Origin: Variovorax sp. Root318D1
Lineage (GTDB): Bacteria > Pseudomonadota > Gammaproteobacteria > Burkholderiales > Burkholderiaceae_C
Assembly: GCF_001424835.1 (NCBI RefSeq)
Contig: NZ_LMCQ01000005.1
Location: 127,724 to 181,117, forward strand
Length of the DNA stretch: 53,394 nucleotides
Direction of reading: 5' to 3'
Below the pieces are notes generated by a model. That model saw nothing but the letters and a program-made list of their open reading frames with translations, was not told the DNA's origin and searched no databases. The position numbers and the translations under genes are program-made. Below are positions 24,146 through 33,894 of this stretch, in pieces (position 1 is the first letter of the stretch; every line of letters starts with the position of its first letter).

Positions 24146-25468
24146 GGGGCGCATCAGCGCCTCGGCCACCGCCTGGAAGGCCGGCAGCGTGAGCGGGTCG
24201 TTGCCGGCGCTGGCGGCCACCGGATGCGCGGCGTAGCGCACGATCACCATCTCGGCCTTCGGATCGACATAGATGCTCTGCCCGTGGATGCCGCGCGCCA
24301 TGTAGGCGCCGTGCGGGTTGTTCGTGACCCACCACATGTTGCGGTACGACCAGCCCGGCAGCAGCGCGTAGCCGGCCTTGGCAAACTTGGCCGGATCGCC
24401 GCCGCGCTGGATGTCTTCGACTACCGCCTTGGGAATGGCCTGCTGCCCATTGGGCGCGCGGCCGCCGCTTCGCATGGTTTCGCCGAAGCGCGCAATGTCG
24501 CGCAGCACGGTGTTGAGCCCGCCCCCGCCCGACTCGGTGCCAATCCGGTCGACCATGAAATAGGCGTCCTGCTCGGCGCCGATGCGACGCCAGATCTTCT
24601 CGCTCAGCAGATCGGCGAGCGGCTGGTTGCTGACGCGGCGCAGGATCCAGGCCAGCACTTCGGCGTTCACCGTCTTGTAGGCAAAGGCGGCGTCGTGTGC
24701 GCCTTCCTTCTTCAGCGTGGCGAGAAATTCGTAGAACGACTTGGGACCGGCGTAGTTCGGCCCTTGGGTCAGCATGCCGCCGGCGCGCGCGTAGTCCCAG
24801 ATCTCGGCCTTCGGGTCGGCGTAGTTCTCCGAGTAGTGCACACCGATGGTCATGTCCATCACCTGTCGTACCGTGGCGTCGCCGTAGGCGGTGTCCTTGA
24901 GTTCGGGGAGGTAGCGGGTGACCGGCGCCGACGGGTCGAGCTTGCCTTCGTCGGCGAGGATGGCCGCCAGCGTGCCCACGAAGGACTTGGTGACCGACAT
25001 CGCGAGGTGCGGCCGTTCGGGCGTGAGCGCGCCGAAGTACTTTTCGTAGACCACGCGGCCGCGGTGCAGCACGAGGATGCCGTCCGTGTAGGTGCGCGGA
25101 ATCATCTGGGCGAAGGTCACCGTCTCATCGCTGCCCATCGGTTTGAAGGTCACGGCTTCGATGTCGCTGCGCGGTGCCGCCGGCAGGGGGCTGGCCGCGC
25201 CGCTGCCGCGCCACACGTTGGCGGTGGGCACGGTTTCGCGCACGTGCGAAAAGCTCCAGCGCGTGCGCGGGAACACGCCGCCTGCCGGGTTGTCGAAGGT
25301 GATCAGCTTGTCGGGCGGGGGCGGAAAGCCCTTCATCCAGCCCAGGGCCTCCACCGAAGTGGCCGCGGGGTCGGGGGGCGCGGCGGGCGGGGAAGTCTGG
25401 GCGTTGGAGGTGTTCACGGCAAGGAGTGTGAAGGCGGCGGCGAGCGCCGTGCGTTTGAACAGAGACAT
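24143..25468 (-). CDS. exported serine hydrolase of the beta-lactamase/6-aminohexanoate-dimer hydrolase family
   Basis: With the start at 25468 (MSLFKRT) there are 441 residues and a good signal peptide ending at NTSNAQ; an ATG at 25504 overlapping the preceding stop as ATGA is an alternative that implies coupling. The class C-type SxxK is SVTK (Ser158, Lys161). A family-typical TIGVHYSENYADP block carries the likely catalytic Tyr, and GGGLNTVLRDIARFG is near the C-terminus. It resembles NylB-type amide/ester hydrolases more than true beta-lactamases. It follows a crotonase gene, so it might release a carboxylate from an ester or amide for that pathway (inference). Confidence 0.85.
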   Translation of the reverse strand: MSLFKRTALAAAFTLLAVNTSNAQTSPPAAPPDPAATSVEALGWMKGFPPPPDKLITFDNPAGGVFPRTRWSFSHVRETVPTANVWRGSGAASPLPAAPRSDIEAVTFKPMGSDETVTFAQMIPRTYTDGILVLHRGRVVYEKYFGALTPERPHLAMSVTKSFVGTLAAILADEGKLDPSAPVTRYLPELKDTAYGDATVRQVMDMTIGVHYSENYADPKAEIWDYARAGGMLTQGPNYAGPKSFYEFLATLKKEGAHDAAFAYKTVNAEVLAWILRRVSNQPLADLLSEKIWRRIGAEQDAYFMVDRIGTESGGGGLNTVLRDIARFGETMRSGGRAPNGQQAIPKAVVEDIQRGGDPAKFAKAGYALLPGWSYRNMWWVTNNPHGAYMARGIHGQSIYVDPKAEMVIVRYAAHPVAASAGNDPLTLPAFQAVAEALMRP

Positions 25469-25500
25469 GGGCGCGGGCGTTCCGATGGAATGCATCAACA

Positions 25501-26316
25501 TCATCGGCCGCTGAAGCGCGCGGGCCGGCGCTCGACAAAAGAACGCACGCCTTCGGCCGCGTCCTCGCTGTTCGACAGGCGCTTTTGCGTCTCGATGAAC
25601 TCCGACACCGCCGCGAGCGGACCCTCTTCAACCGCCTTGATCACGTTGAGCCTCGTCGCCACCACCGCCAGCGGCGCTTGCGCCGCGATGCGCTGCGCAA
25701 TGGCCAGCGCCGCGTCGAGCTCCTGCCCGGCCGGCACCACCTTCTGCACGAAGTTGAGGCGATAGGCCTCGGCGCTGTCGAACTCGTCGGCGGTGAGCAG
25801 GTGCAGCATTGCGCTGCCCACGCCCGCGCGCTCAGCCATGCGCAGCGTGGCGCCGCCTGTGGCCATGATGCCGCGCTGCACTTCCATTTGCGAGAAGCGG
25901 CAGTTGTCGGCCGCCACCACGATGTCGGCACCCAGCATCAGCTCGATGCCGACCGTGAAGCAGATGCCCTTCACCGCCACCACCATCGGCTTGGTGCGGC
26001 GGCGGTAGCCGGGCAGGCCGAAGTCGTGCGGCTCCACCAGCCCGGCCGGAATGGCCTTCTCGCCGCGCTTCATGTACTCGGTGACCGCCGGCAGGTCGAG
26101 CCCTGCCGTGAAGTGGTCGCCGAAGGCGTGCAGCACGCCCACCCGCAGGTCGGGATCGTCGTCGAGCCGGGTGTAGGCCTCGGCCAGCTGCTTGAACATC
26201 GGCGGCGTCCAGCCGTTGCGCTTGGCCGGTCGGTTGATGCCGATCAGCAGCACGTGGTCGATCACCTGGGTGTCGATGCAGCCTTCTGCAGGCGGGGTGG
26301 TGGGGGTCACGGCCAT
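25501..26316 (-). CDS. enoyl-CoA hydratase/isomerase (crotonase) family protein
   Basis: A 271-residue cytoplasmic crotonase. Oxyanion-hole segments HFTAGLDLPAV and CFTVGIELMLGADIV are present. Both Glu residues of true hydratases have counterparts, in GIELM and SQMEVQRG, so hydration or isomerisation of an enoyl-CoA is plausible. It lies 34 bp downstream of a 3-hydroxyacyl-CoA dehydrogenase gene and overlaps or nearly overlaps the hydrolase gene; the three probably form one minus-strand operon for acyl-CoA breakdown. Confidence 0.9.
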   Translation of the reverse strand: MAVTPTTPPAEGCIDTQVIDHVLLIGINRPAKRNGWTPPMFKQLAEAYTRLDDDPDLRVGVLHAFGDHFTAGLDLPAVTEYMKRGEKAIPAGLVEPHDFGLPGYRRRTKPMVVAVKGICFTVGIELMLGADIVVAADNCRFSQMEVQRGIMATGGATLRMAERAGVGSAMLHLLTADEFDSAEAYRLNFVQKVVPAGQELDAALAIAQRIAAQAPLAVVATRLNVIKAVEEGPLAAVSEFIETQKRLSNSEDAAEGVRSFVERRPARFSGR

Positions 26317-26350
26317 GGCGCTTGTCTCCTTCGTTGTTCTTGGCTTGCGG

Positions 26351-27199
26351 TCAGTACGTGTACACGCCGCGCCCCGTCTTGCGCCCGAGCTGGCCGGCCG
26401 CGACCATCTCCTTCAAGAGCGGGCAGGGGCGGTACTTGGAGTCGCCGAACTGCTCGAGGTAGACCTCCATCACAGCCAGGCACACATCCAGGCCGATCAT
26501 GTCAGCCAGCGCCAGCGGGCCGATGGGCTGGTTGCAGCCCAGCTTCATGCCGGCGTCGATGTCTTCGGCCGTGGCAATGCCTTCGGCCAGCACGAAGAAG
26601 GCCTCGTTGATCATCGGCACCAGGATGCGGTTGACCACGAAGCCGGGCGCGTTCTTCACGGTGATCGGCGACTTGCCGAGCGTCACGGCCAGCGCCTTCA
26701 CGGCGTCGTGCGTGGCGTCGCTCGTGAGGTAGCCGCGAATCAGTTCCACCAGCGCCATCATCGGCACGGGGTTGAAAAAGTGCATACCGATGAAGCGGTC
26801 GGGCCGCGAGGTGGCGGCGGCCAGCTGCGTGATCGAAATCGAGGAGGTGTTCGAGGCAATGATCACCTCGGGCCCCAGCAGGTCGTCGACCTGCTTCAGG
26901 ATCTTGAGCTTGAGCGCATGGTTCTCGGTGGCGGCCTCGATCACGAGTTGCGCGCTCTTCAGGTCGTCGTAGTTCGTCGAGCCCTTGATCAGCGCAAGCG
27001 CCGCGCTCTTCTGCTCGGCCGTGAGCTTCTCTTTCTTGATCAGCCGGTCGAGGCTGCCCGAAACGGTGGCCAGGCCCTTGTCGACCGCCGCCTGGGCGAT
27101 GTCGACCATCACCACGTTGACGCCGGCCACCGCGCAGGCCTGTGCAATGCCATTGCCCATCGTTCCGGCGCCGATGATGCCGACAGTCTGGATCGTCAT
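26351..27199 (-). CDS. 3-hydroxybutyryl-CoA dehydrogenase (FadB2/PaaH/Hbd type)
   Basis: The long upstream frame is antisense to purT; the real start is ATG 27199 (MTIQTVGIIGAGTMGNGIA), 282 residues. The Rossmann GAGTMG is at 10-15, followed by the family signature around HFFNPVPMMALVELI, with the catalytic His in MHFFNP and conserved Asn in NAPGFVVNRILVPMINEA. It oxidises (S)-3-hydroxybutyryl-CoA with NAD(P), in fatty acid or aromatic degradation or polyhydroxybutyrate metabolism. It is first in an operon with the crotonase and serine hydrolase and divergent from purT. Confidence 0.93.
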   Translation of the reverse strand: MTIQTVGIIGAGTMGNGIAQACAVAGVNVVMVDIAQAAVDKGLATVSGSLDRLIKKEKLTAEQKSAALALIKGSTNYDDLKSAQLVIEAATENHALKLKILKQVDDLLGPEVIIASNTSSISITQLAAATSRPDRFIGMHFFNPVPMMALVELIRGYLTSDATHDAVKALAVTLGKSPITVKNAPGFVVNRILVPMINEAFFVLAEGIATAEDIDAGMKLGCNQPIGPLALADMIGLDVCLAVMEVYLEQFGDSKYRPCPLLKEMVAAGQLGRKTGRGVYTY

Positions 27200-27382
27200 G
27201 AGAAAACTCCTTGAAGAAAAAAATGGGGGAAGGGGAGCGGGTGGGGCGCTGGCCGCCACCGCGACAGGAGATCGATTGTGAAGCAGCCCCGCCAGGCCTC
27301 CGTTGCCGCGCGTGACACGGGGCGCCCGCGGGTGGCTTACAGTGCGGCGGTCGCCTTTTCTTCTCTCTTTTCGATCCCGACC

Positions 27383-28597
27383 ATGACCACCCTCGGCACC
27401 CCTCTTTCCCCCTCCGCCACCCGCGTGATGCTGCTCGGCTCCGGCGAGCTCGGCAAGGAGGTGCTCATCGCCCTGCAGCGCCTCGGCGTCGAGACCATCG
27501 CGGTCGACCGCTACGACAACGCGCCCGGCCAGCAGGTGGCTCACCACGCACGCACCATCACCATGAGCGACCCCGAGCAGCTCAAGGCGCTCATCGAGGC
27601 CGAGAAACCCCTGCTCGTGGTGCCCGAAATCGAGGCCATCGCCACGCCGATGCTGCAGCAGCTCGAAGACGCCGGCGTGGTGCGCGTGATTCCCACCGCC
27701 CGCGCCGCCCGCCTCACGATGGACCGCGAAGGCATTCGCCGCCTGGCGGCCGAAACGCTGGGCGTGCCCACCAGCCCTTACAAGTTCTGCGACTCGCTGG
27801 CCGAGCTGCAGGCCGCCATCGACGGCGCGGACGGGAAAGGTATTGGGTACCCCTGCATCGTCAAGCCCGTGATGAGCAGCTCCGGCAAGGGCCAGAGCAA
27901 GATCGACGGCCCGGCCGACGTGCAGAAGGCCTGGGACTACGCCATGGCCGGTGGCCGCGTGAGCCACGGCCGCGTGATCGTCGAGGGTTTCATCGACTTC
28001 GACTACGAGATCACGCTTCTGACCGTTCGCGCCAAGGACGCCGACGGCGCGGTGCGGACGCAGTTCTGCGAACCCATCGGCCATGTGCAGGTGAGCGGCG
28101 ACTATGTCGAGAGCTGGCAGCCGCATGCCATGGCAACGGCCGCGCTGCAGAAGGCGCAGCAGATCGCAGAAGCCGTCACGGCCGACCTGGGCGGCCAAGG
28201 CCTGTTCGGCGTCGAGCTGTTCGTGAAGGGCGACGAGGTGTGGTTCAGCGAAGTGAGCCCGCGTCCGCACGACACCGGCATGGTCACCATGGCCACGCAA
28301 TGGCAGAACGAGTTCGAGCTGCATGCGCGCGCCATCCTGGGCCTGCCGGTGGACACCTCGCTCAAGAGCCCGGGCGCCAGCGCGGTGATCTATGGCGGCG
28401 TCGATGCCACCGGCATTGCCTTCGACGGCGTGGCCGAGGCGCTGCAGGTGCCTGGCAGCGACATCCGCCTGTTCGGCAAGCCCGAGAGCTTTGCCAAGCG
28501 CCGCATGGGCGTGGCGCTGGTGCATGCGGCCGACACGGGCACCGCCCGCAGGCTCGCCAAGGAAGCCGCCTCGCGCGTGAAGCCACGCAAGGCCTGA
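27383..28597 (+). CDS. purT: formate-dependent phosphoribosylglycinamide formyltransferase
   Basis: It uses ATP and formate to formylate GAR in purine synthesis, independently of folate. The start at 27383 (MTTLGTPLS) gives 404 residues, close to the 392 of E. coli. Motifs: [20 protein letters not shown] at the N-terminal domain, ATP-grasp SSGKGQSKI and [18 protein letters not shown], and the metal-binding [21 protein letters not shown] single gene, divergent from the dehydrogenase with a 183-bp gap. Confidence 0.96.
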   Translation: MTTLGTPLSPSATRVMLLGSGELGKEVLIALQRLGVETIAVDRYDNAPGQQVAHHARTITMSDPEQLKALIEAEKPLLVVPEIEAIATPMLQQLEDAGVVRVIPTARAARLTMDREGIRRLAAETLGVPTSPYKFCDSLAELQAAIDGADGKGIGYPCIVKPVMSSSGKGQSKIDGPADVQKAWDYAMAGGRVSHGRVIVEGFIDFDYEITLLTVRAKDADGAVRTQFCEPIGHVQVSGDYVESWQPHAMATAALQKAQQIAEAVTADLGGQGLFGVELFVKGDEVWFSEVSPRPHDTGMVTMATQWQNEFELHARAILGLPVDTSLKSPGASAVIYGGVDATGIAFDGVAEALQVPGSDIRLFGKPESFAKRRMGVALVHAADTGTARRLAKEAASRVKPRKA

Positions 28598-28715
28598 AGC
28601 GCCGCGCCCGGCCCAGCCAACGGGTGACAGCCAGTTTTCGCAAGCAGAGACTGGCGCCTGCGGGCATCGTGCGGATGAGATCGGGAGAACCTCTGCCCGA
28701 CCCACCGGAGACACC

Positions 28716-29660
28716 ATGCTGCACCCCCAGGCGCGCGCCTTGCTCGACTTCATCGAGGCGCGCGGCATCCCGCCGACCCATACGCTTTCTCCGGCCGAGG
28801 CGCGCGCGTTCTATCGCGACCGGCGTACCGCCACCCAGCCCGAAGCCCCGCGGGTTGCCGAAGTCAGCGAGCTGAAGGCCGAAGGGCCGCACGGCACCAT
28901 CCCGGTGCGCCTGTATCGCCCAATGGGCCCCACGGCCGGTGCGGCGCTGCCGGTGCTGGTGTACTTTCATGGCGGTGGCTGGGTCATCGGCGATCTCGAC
29001 ACGCATGACGTGCTGTGCCGATCGCTCGCCAACGGCGCGGGCTGCGCGGTCGCCTCGATCGACTACCGCATGGGCCCGGAGCATCGCTTTCCGGCCGCCG
29101 TGGACGACGTGCTGGCGGCCACCCGTTGGATGCACCGCGAGGCCGCTTCGCTCGGCCTGGATGCCGCCCGCCTCGCGGTGGGCGGCGACAGCGCTGGCGG
29201 CAATCTGGCGGCGGTGGCGGCCATTGCCGCGCGCGACGCGGGCGACCTGCCCATCGCCTTCCAGCTGCTGATCTATCCCGCCACGGACCAGCGCCGCGGC
29301 CACCCCTCGCACCACGCCAACGGCCAAGGCTTGCTGCTGACCCGCGACACGATGGCGTACTTCCACGACCACTACATCGACGACCCTCGGCACGACCTCG
29401 ACTGGCGCGCGTCGCCGCTGCTGCACGCCGATCTCTCGGGCCTGCCGCCCGCGCTGGTTCTCACCGCCGGCTACGACCCGCTGCGCGACGAAGGCATGGC
29501 CTACGCCGACGCGCTGACCGCCGCTGGCAATCGCGCCGCGTACGTCTGCTTTGAGCGCCAGATCCATGGCTTCATCACCATGGGCAAGGTGCTCGACGAG
29601 GCTGACACGGCCATCGCGCTGTGCTGCGCTGAACTCCGCCGCGCGCTCGCGCCGGCCTAG
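28716..29660 (+). CDS. alpha/beta hydrolase, hormone-sensitive lipase family
   Basis: A 314-residue esterase of the HSL (family IV) group. The oxyanion HGGGW is at 85-89, the nucleophile elbow GDSAGG has Ser159, and the acid and base are Asp254 (AGYDPLRDEG) and His284 (QIHGF). The start is preceded by GGAGACACC. These enzymes cleave short-chain esters. It is followed by the AraC gene and then by the liv/acyl-CoA ligase run, so it might supply a carboxylic acid for that system (inference from position only). Confidence 0.92.
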   Translation: MLHPQARALLDFIEARGIPPTHTLSPAEARAFYRDRRTATQPEAPRVAEVSELKAEGPHGTIPVRLYRPMGPTAGAALPVLVYFHGGGWVIGDLDTHDVLCRSLANGAGCAVASIDYRMGPEHRFPAAVDDVLAATRWMHREAASLGLDAARLAVGGDSAGGNLAAVAAIAARDAGDLPIAFQLLIYPATDQRRGHPSHHANGQGLLLTRDTMAYFHDHYIDDPRHDLDWRASPLLHADLSGLPPALVLTAGYDPLRDEGMAYADALTAAGNRAAYVCFERQIHGFITMGKVLDEADTAIALCCAELRRALAPA

Positions 29661-29770
29661 GGAAAGTCCCCGCGCAAATGGACGCCTTGCAGCAGGCCCC
29701 CGCCGCTACGATCCAGCCAACGCAACGCTGGCCCCTGGCCGACGGCGGCCGGATGCAGGAGACGGACACC

Positions 29771-30598
29771 ATGCAGCGAACGAAGACGGCGTCGCCGGAA
29801 AGCGGCGGCGAAGAGCGCGGGGAGCGCCTGATGTGGCTCACGCATCAGCGGGTGTTCTACGCCGGGCTGCTCGGCGCCGCGGCCGAACGCACGGTGGGCG
29901 GGCACGGCGTGTACGTGTCGCCGGCCGGTGCGCCGCCCAACCGCCTCTGCATCGGCGGGGGCGCCTGGCAGACGGGCGAGCTGCTGGTGGTGCCGCCACA
30001 CGTGCCGCACCGCGTGGAAAGCACCCATCCGCTCATCTTCAACCTGCTGATCGAGTCGGAATCGGTCGATCCCGCGCAGCTGCCGGGTTTCCTCCAGCAT
30101 TGCGGGCCGGTCGATGCGCCGGCGTTCCTGCAGCGCGTGCGCGATGCCCATGCGCAGCTGCTTGCGCTCTCGGGCCGCCAGGGCTTCGAAGGCCTCGAGT
30201 TCGACCATCTGTTCTTCGGCGAGGCGCTGGCGCCGCGCGCGCTCGATGCACGCATCCGCAAGGTCATCGACGCCATCAACGCCGACCCGGCCGCGCCCAC
30301 TTCGGCCGAAGACTGCGCAGCCTCGGTGCACCTGTCCTTCTCGCGTTTCCTGCATCTGTTCAAGCAGGAAACTGGCATGGCGTTTCGCGCCTTCCGGGCT
30401 TGGAAGCGCGCGCGCAGCCTGCTGCGCTACGTGCGCCAGACCAGCACGCTGACCGACATTGCGCTGGACGCCGGCTATCCCGATTCGACGCATTTCAGCC
30501 ATTCGATCCGCCAGGTGTATGGGCTCAAGCCGAGCGACATCCTGGCCGGTTCGCGCCGCCTGGCGCTGCACGACGCAGCCGGCGGCCCTAGGCACTAG
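29771..30598 (+). CDS. AraC family transcriptional regulator
   Basis: Several in-frame Met codons exist (29678, 29753, 29771). ATG 29771 is chosen because AGGAG at 29757-29761 lies 9 nt upstream, giving 275 residues. The N-terminal part resembles a cupin sensor (LLVVPPHVPHRVESTHPLIF). The C-terminal two-HTH domain is clear (CAASVHLSFSRFLHLFKQET, TLTDIALDAGYPDSTHFSHS, IRQVYGLKPSDIL). It sits 23 bp before livH on the same strand and is a candidate regulator of the transport/ligase genes or of the hydrolase. Confidence 0.88.
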   Translation: MQRTKTASPESGGEERGERLMWLTHQRVFYAGLLGAAAERTVGGHGVYVSPAGAPPNRLCIGGGAWQTGELLVVPPHVPHRVESTHPLIFNLLIESESVDPAQLPGFLQHCGPVDAPAFLQRVRDAHAQLLALSGRQGFEGLEFDHLFFGEALAPRALDARIRKVIDAINADPAAPTSAEDCAASVHLSFSRFLHLFKQETGMAFRAFRAWKRARSLLRYVRQTSTLTDIALDAGYPDSTHFSHSIRQVYGLKPSDILAGSRRLALHDAAGGPRH

Positions 30599-30621
30599 GC
30601 ATACAGGAGGGCAGAAGCCGC

Positions 30622-31497
30622 ATGCAGACTCTCCAGCTCCTTCTGTCCGGCATTGCGCAGGGCTGCATCTACGGATTGATCGCGCTGGGCTTCGTGCTGA
30701 TCTACAAGGCCACTGAAACCGTGAGCTTTGCGCAGGGCGATCTGATGATGCTCGGCGCCTTTGGCGCATTTGCCGGCATGTCGCTGTTCGGCCTGCCGTT
30801 CTGGCTCGCGGCCCTGCTGGCAGTAGTGGCCATGGCGGCTTTCGGGGTGCTGCTGGAGCTGGTGGTAATTCGCCCGATCCTCGGGCAGCCGCAGTTCTCC
30901 ATCGTGATGCTGACCATCGGCATTGCCTACGTGGCGCGCGGCCTCATCACCATGGTGCCGGGCATCGGCACCGACACCCACACCCTGGCCGTGCCCTACA
31001 AGGACCAGATCTGGAAGCTGGGCGGGCTGGTGGTCAACCTCGAGCAGCTGGCCATCATCATCGCCACAGCCATCCTGTGCGGCCTGTTGTTCGCGATGTT
31101 CCGCTACAGCAAGCTCGGCATCGCCATGCAGGCCTCGTCGCAGAACCAGCTCGCGGCGTACTACATGGGCATTCCGGTGAAGCGGCTCAACGGGCTGGTA
31201 TGGGGCCTGGCGGCAGCGGTCGCGGCCATTGCCGGCATGCTGCTCGCGCCCATCACCTTCGTGCACGCGAACATGGGCTTCATCGGGCTCAAGGCCTTTC
31301 CGGCCGCGGTGGTGGGCGGCTTCGGCAGCCTGCCGGGAGCCATCGTCGGCGGGCTGGTGATCGGCATCGTCGAATCGTTCGCGGGTTTCTATTTGCCCGA
31401 CGGTTTCAAGGACACGGCGCCCTACATCGTGGTGCTGCTGATGCTGATGATCAAACCCAACGGCCTGTTCGGCGAAAAGCTGCGCAAGAAAGTCTGA
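30622..31497 (+). CDS. livH: branched-chain amino acid-type ABC transporter permease (LivH)
   Basis: A 291-residue inner-membrane permease with about eight hydrophobic segments. LivH signatures: GCIYGLIALGFVLIYKATET and SFAQGDLMMLGAF at the N-terminus, QNQLAAYYMGIPVKRLNGLV as the ATPase-contact (EAA-like) loop, and VVGGFGSLPGAIVGGLVIGI. AGGAGG lies 11 nt upstream. It pairs with LivM. The substrate may be an aryl or fatty acid rather than an amino acid, given the acyl-CoA ligase in the same run. Confidence 0.92.
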   Translation: MQTLQLLLSGIAQGCIYGLIALGFVLIYKATETVSFAQGDLMMLGAFGAFAGMSLFGLPFWLAALLAVVAMAAFGVLLELVVIRPILGQPQFSIVMLTIGIAYVARGLITMVPGIGTDTHTLAVPYKDQIWKLGGLVVNLEQLAIIIATAILCGLLFAMFRYSKLGIAMQASSQNQLAAYYMGIPVKRLNGLVWGLAAAVAAIAGMLLAPITFVHANMGFIGLKAFPAAVVGGFGSLPGAIVGGLVIGIVESFAGFYLPDGFKDTAPYIVVLLMLMIKPNGLFGEKLRKKV

Positions 31498-31533
31498 ACC
31501 ATGCGCGCCCAAGCTCTTCGGCGGATCTGACCC

Positions 31534-32610
31534 ATGCGCTTCATCTTCAAGACCAGCTACGACCAGGACATCCGCCTTGCGCGGCACGGCGGCCATGTGT
31601 TCTGGTATGGGCTCCTGGTCGCGTTCCTCATCGTCGCGCCATGGGTGATCGACGAATACTGGCTCGCGCAACTGACCTTCGTGCTGATCTACGGCATCGT
31701 CGGCCTGGGGCTGATGCTGCTGGCGGGCTTCACGGGGCAGTTCTCCATCGGCCATGCGGCCTTTCTTGGCGCGGGCGCCTATACGCAGGGCGTGCTGACC
31801 AACCTGGGCGTGCCGTTTCCGATCGCGCTGCTTGCGGCCGCGGCGCTCTCGGCGGCGGTGGGCGTGGTGGTGGCCTTGCCGGCCTTGCGCGTGAAGGGCA
31901 TCTACCTCGGCATCGCGACGCTGTCGTTCGGCTTCATCGTCGAGGAGGTGTTCGCGCGCTGGGAGAGCGTCACGGGCGGCAATTCGGGGCTGCACGTGAA
32001 GTCGCCCCAGCTCTTCGGCTGGTCGCTGGGGTCGGGCAACGGCTTCTACTTTCTGTGTCTGGTGGTGGCGGTGCTCAGCACGCTGGGCATCCTGAACCTG
32101 CTGCGCTCGCCGACGGGCCGCGCCTTCGTCGCCATCCGCGATTCGGAAATATCCGCGCAGAGCATGGGCATTCACCTGGCGCGCTACAAGACGATGTCGT
32201 TCGCGATTTCGGCCGCGCTCGCGGGGCTGGGCGGTGCGCTGTACGCGCACAAGCTCAGCTTCATCTCACCGGACCAGTTCAACATCCTGCAGTCGATCGA
32301 CCTGCTGCTGATGGTGGTGATCGGCGGGCTGGGGTCGGTGCACGGCGCATTCCTGGGTGCGATCTTCCTCATCGCGATGCCGCAACTGATCTCGATGGGC
32401 AAGGACTGGTTGCCGGCCGTGGTCGGACAGGCACCGGGGCTGCAGGGGCTGGTGTACGGCCTGGTGCTGATCGCCTTCGTGCTGTTCGAGCCGCTGGGGC
32501 TTTACGGACGCTGGCTCAAGATCCGAACGTGGCTGCAGCTCTTTCCGTTCTACCGCAAGGGTTTGTTCAAGCGGCAGAAGTCATTCACCAAGTCGGATCG
32601 GCTGAGATGA
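31534..32610 (+). CDS. livM: branched-chain amino acid-type ABC transporter permease (LivM)
   Basis: 358 residues. LivM features: [36 protein letters not shown], the ATPase-contact loop [20 protein letters not shown], and [20 protein letters not shown]. The tail of about 35 residues after the last membrane segment is basic ([20 protein letters not shown]). Its TGA overlaps the livG ATG as ATGA, so the two are coupled. Confidence 0.92.
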   Translation: MRFIFKTSYDQDIRLARHGGHVFWYGLLVAFLIVAPWVIDEYWLAQLTFVLIYGIVGLGLMLLAGFTGQFSIGHAAFLGAGAYTQGVLTNLGVPFPIALLAAAALSAAVGVVVALPALRVKGIYLGIATLSFGFIVEEVFARWESVTGGNSGLHVKSPQLFGWSLGSGNGFYFLCLVVAVLSTLGILNLLRSPTGRAFVAIRDSEISAQSMGIHLARYKTMSFAISAALAGLGGALYAHKLSFISPDQFNILQSIDLLLMVVIGGLGSVHGAFLGAIFLIAMPQLISMGKDWLPAVVGQAPGLQGLVYGLVLIAFVLFEPLGLYGRWLKIRTWLQLFPFYRKGLFKRQKSFTKSDRLR

Positions 32611-33428
32611 GCAGCGGCGACGTTCTTCTTTCGGCGAAAGACCTGAGCGTGCGCTTCGGCGGCGTGCTCGCGGTCAACAAGGTGAGCTTCGACGTGCGGC
32701 GCGGCGAGGTGTTCACGCTGATCGGCCCCAACGGCGCGGGCAAGACGACGGTGTTCAACCTGATCAGCCGCATCTACACGCCGACCATGGGCGAGATCAC
32801 ATGGCACGGTGAAGCAGCCGGTCCGCTGGCCCTGACGCACCAGGCTCCTCATGCGATTGCCGCACTCGGCATTGCGCGAACCTTCCAGAACATCGAGCTC
32901 TTCGAGCACGCTACCGTGTTGCACAACCTGCTGATCGGCCGCCACACGCACCGGCAGACGGGTTTCTGGAGCGAGGTGTTCTTCACGCCCGCCACGCGCC
33001 GCGCCGAGATCGCGGCGCGCGAGAAGGCGGAGCAGGTGATCGAACTGCTGGACTTGCAGCATCATCGCGATTCGATGGTGGCGGGGTTGCCGTATGGCGT
33101 TCGCAAGGTGGTGGAGCTGGCGCGTGCGCTGTGCACCGAACCCAAGCTGCTGCTGCTGGACGAACCATCGTCGGGGCTCAATGTCGAGGAAACGGCCGAC
33201 ATGGCGTTCTGGATTCAGGACATCCAGCAAGAGCTGGGCGTGTCGGTGCTGATGGTCGAGCACGACATGTCGCTGGTGTCGAAGGTGTCCGACCGCGTGC
33301 TGGCGATGAACATGGGCGAGGTGCTGGCCACGGGCACGCCGCGCGAAGTGCAGGCGGATGCGCGCGTTATCGAAGCCTATCTTGGGACTGTGGACGACGT
33401 GAGCAGCTTGAGGAGGGTGGCGGCGTGA
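32607..33428 (+). CDS. livG: branched-chain amino acid-type ABC transporter ATPase (LivG)
   Basis: The start at 32607 lies in an ATGA overlap with livM; 273 residues. Walker [10 protein letters not shown] is near residue 40, [15 protein letters not shown] is the LivG-type Q-loop region, Walker [13 protein letters not shown] and the switch His in VEHDMSLV are present. The signature is [13 protein letters not shown], where canonical LivG has a LSYGxQRxLE-type motif; [11 protein letters not shown] is a diverged form seen in this subgroup. It is separated from livF by a 466-bp repeat mosaic. Confidence 0.92.
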   Translation: MSSGDVLLSAKDLSVRFGGVLAVNKVSFDVRRGEVFTLIGPNGAGKTTVFNLISRIYTPTMGEITWHGEAAGPLALTHQAPHAIAALGIARTFQNIELFEHATVLHNLLIGRHTHRQTGFWSEVFFTPATRRAEIAAREKAEQVIELLDLQHHRDSMVAGLPYGVRKVVELARALCTEPKLLLLDEPSSGLNVEETADMAFWIQDIQQELGVSVLMVEHDMSLVSKVSDRVLAMNMGEVLATGTPREVQADARVIEAYLGTVDDVSSLRRVAA

Positions 33429-33894
33429 ACCTCTTGTTCGCTACCTTTGGAGAGACGCCCGGTATGCGGCACGGCGCGGGCGCCCCCACTATGCCGGCCG
33501 CTTCGCGGCTCCCCTGCGGTGCTCACGTTTCGCGGGGTCTCGCAGAACTCGCTTCGCTCAAACAGCTGCGAGCCCTGATCCGCGAAACGCTGCGCTCCTC
33601 GGCGGCACAGAGGGGGCGCCCACCCCGCACCGCACACCGGGCTTGGGGGTGGAGGAAACACCTTGAGCGTGCCCACGGCGTTGGGCCCCATGCCCCCGGC
33701 GGGCCGTTGAGGCGCCGCCGAGCAGCGGAGCGACAGGCGGATCAGGGCTCGCAGCTGTTTGAGCGCAACGCAGTGGAGCGAGTTCTGCGAGACCCCGCCT
33801 GTCGTGAGCAGCGCAGGGGAGCCGCGAAGCGGCCGGTGACGTCGGCCCGCCGGGGGCATGGGGCTCAACGCCGCCCCTGCGAAGGAATCCGAGC
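33429..33894. repeat. palindromic repeat mosaic between livG and livF
   Basis: No gene is seen. Long imperfect arms run at about 33494-33606 and, in reverse complement, 33711-33836; they share CCGGCCGCTTCGCGGCTCCC, GGGGTCTCGCAGAACTCGCT and CAGCTGCGAGCCCTGATCC-like blocks. A second inverted pair, 33677-33705 with 33844-33872, has one mismatch in 29 by eye. A third, weaker pair is near 33466 and 33612. The arm sequence belongs to the same family as 1-422. The element breaks an otherwise tight operon, so read-through, or a separate livF promoter, must exist. Confidence 0.85.

Noticed and set aside
27200..28768. N-terminal extension of the hydroxybutyryl-CoA dehydrogenase frame
   Set aside because: It is antisense to purT; homology starts exactly at ATG 27199.
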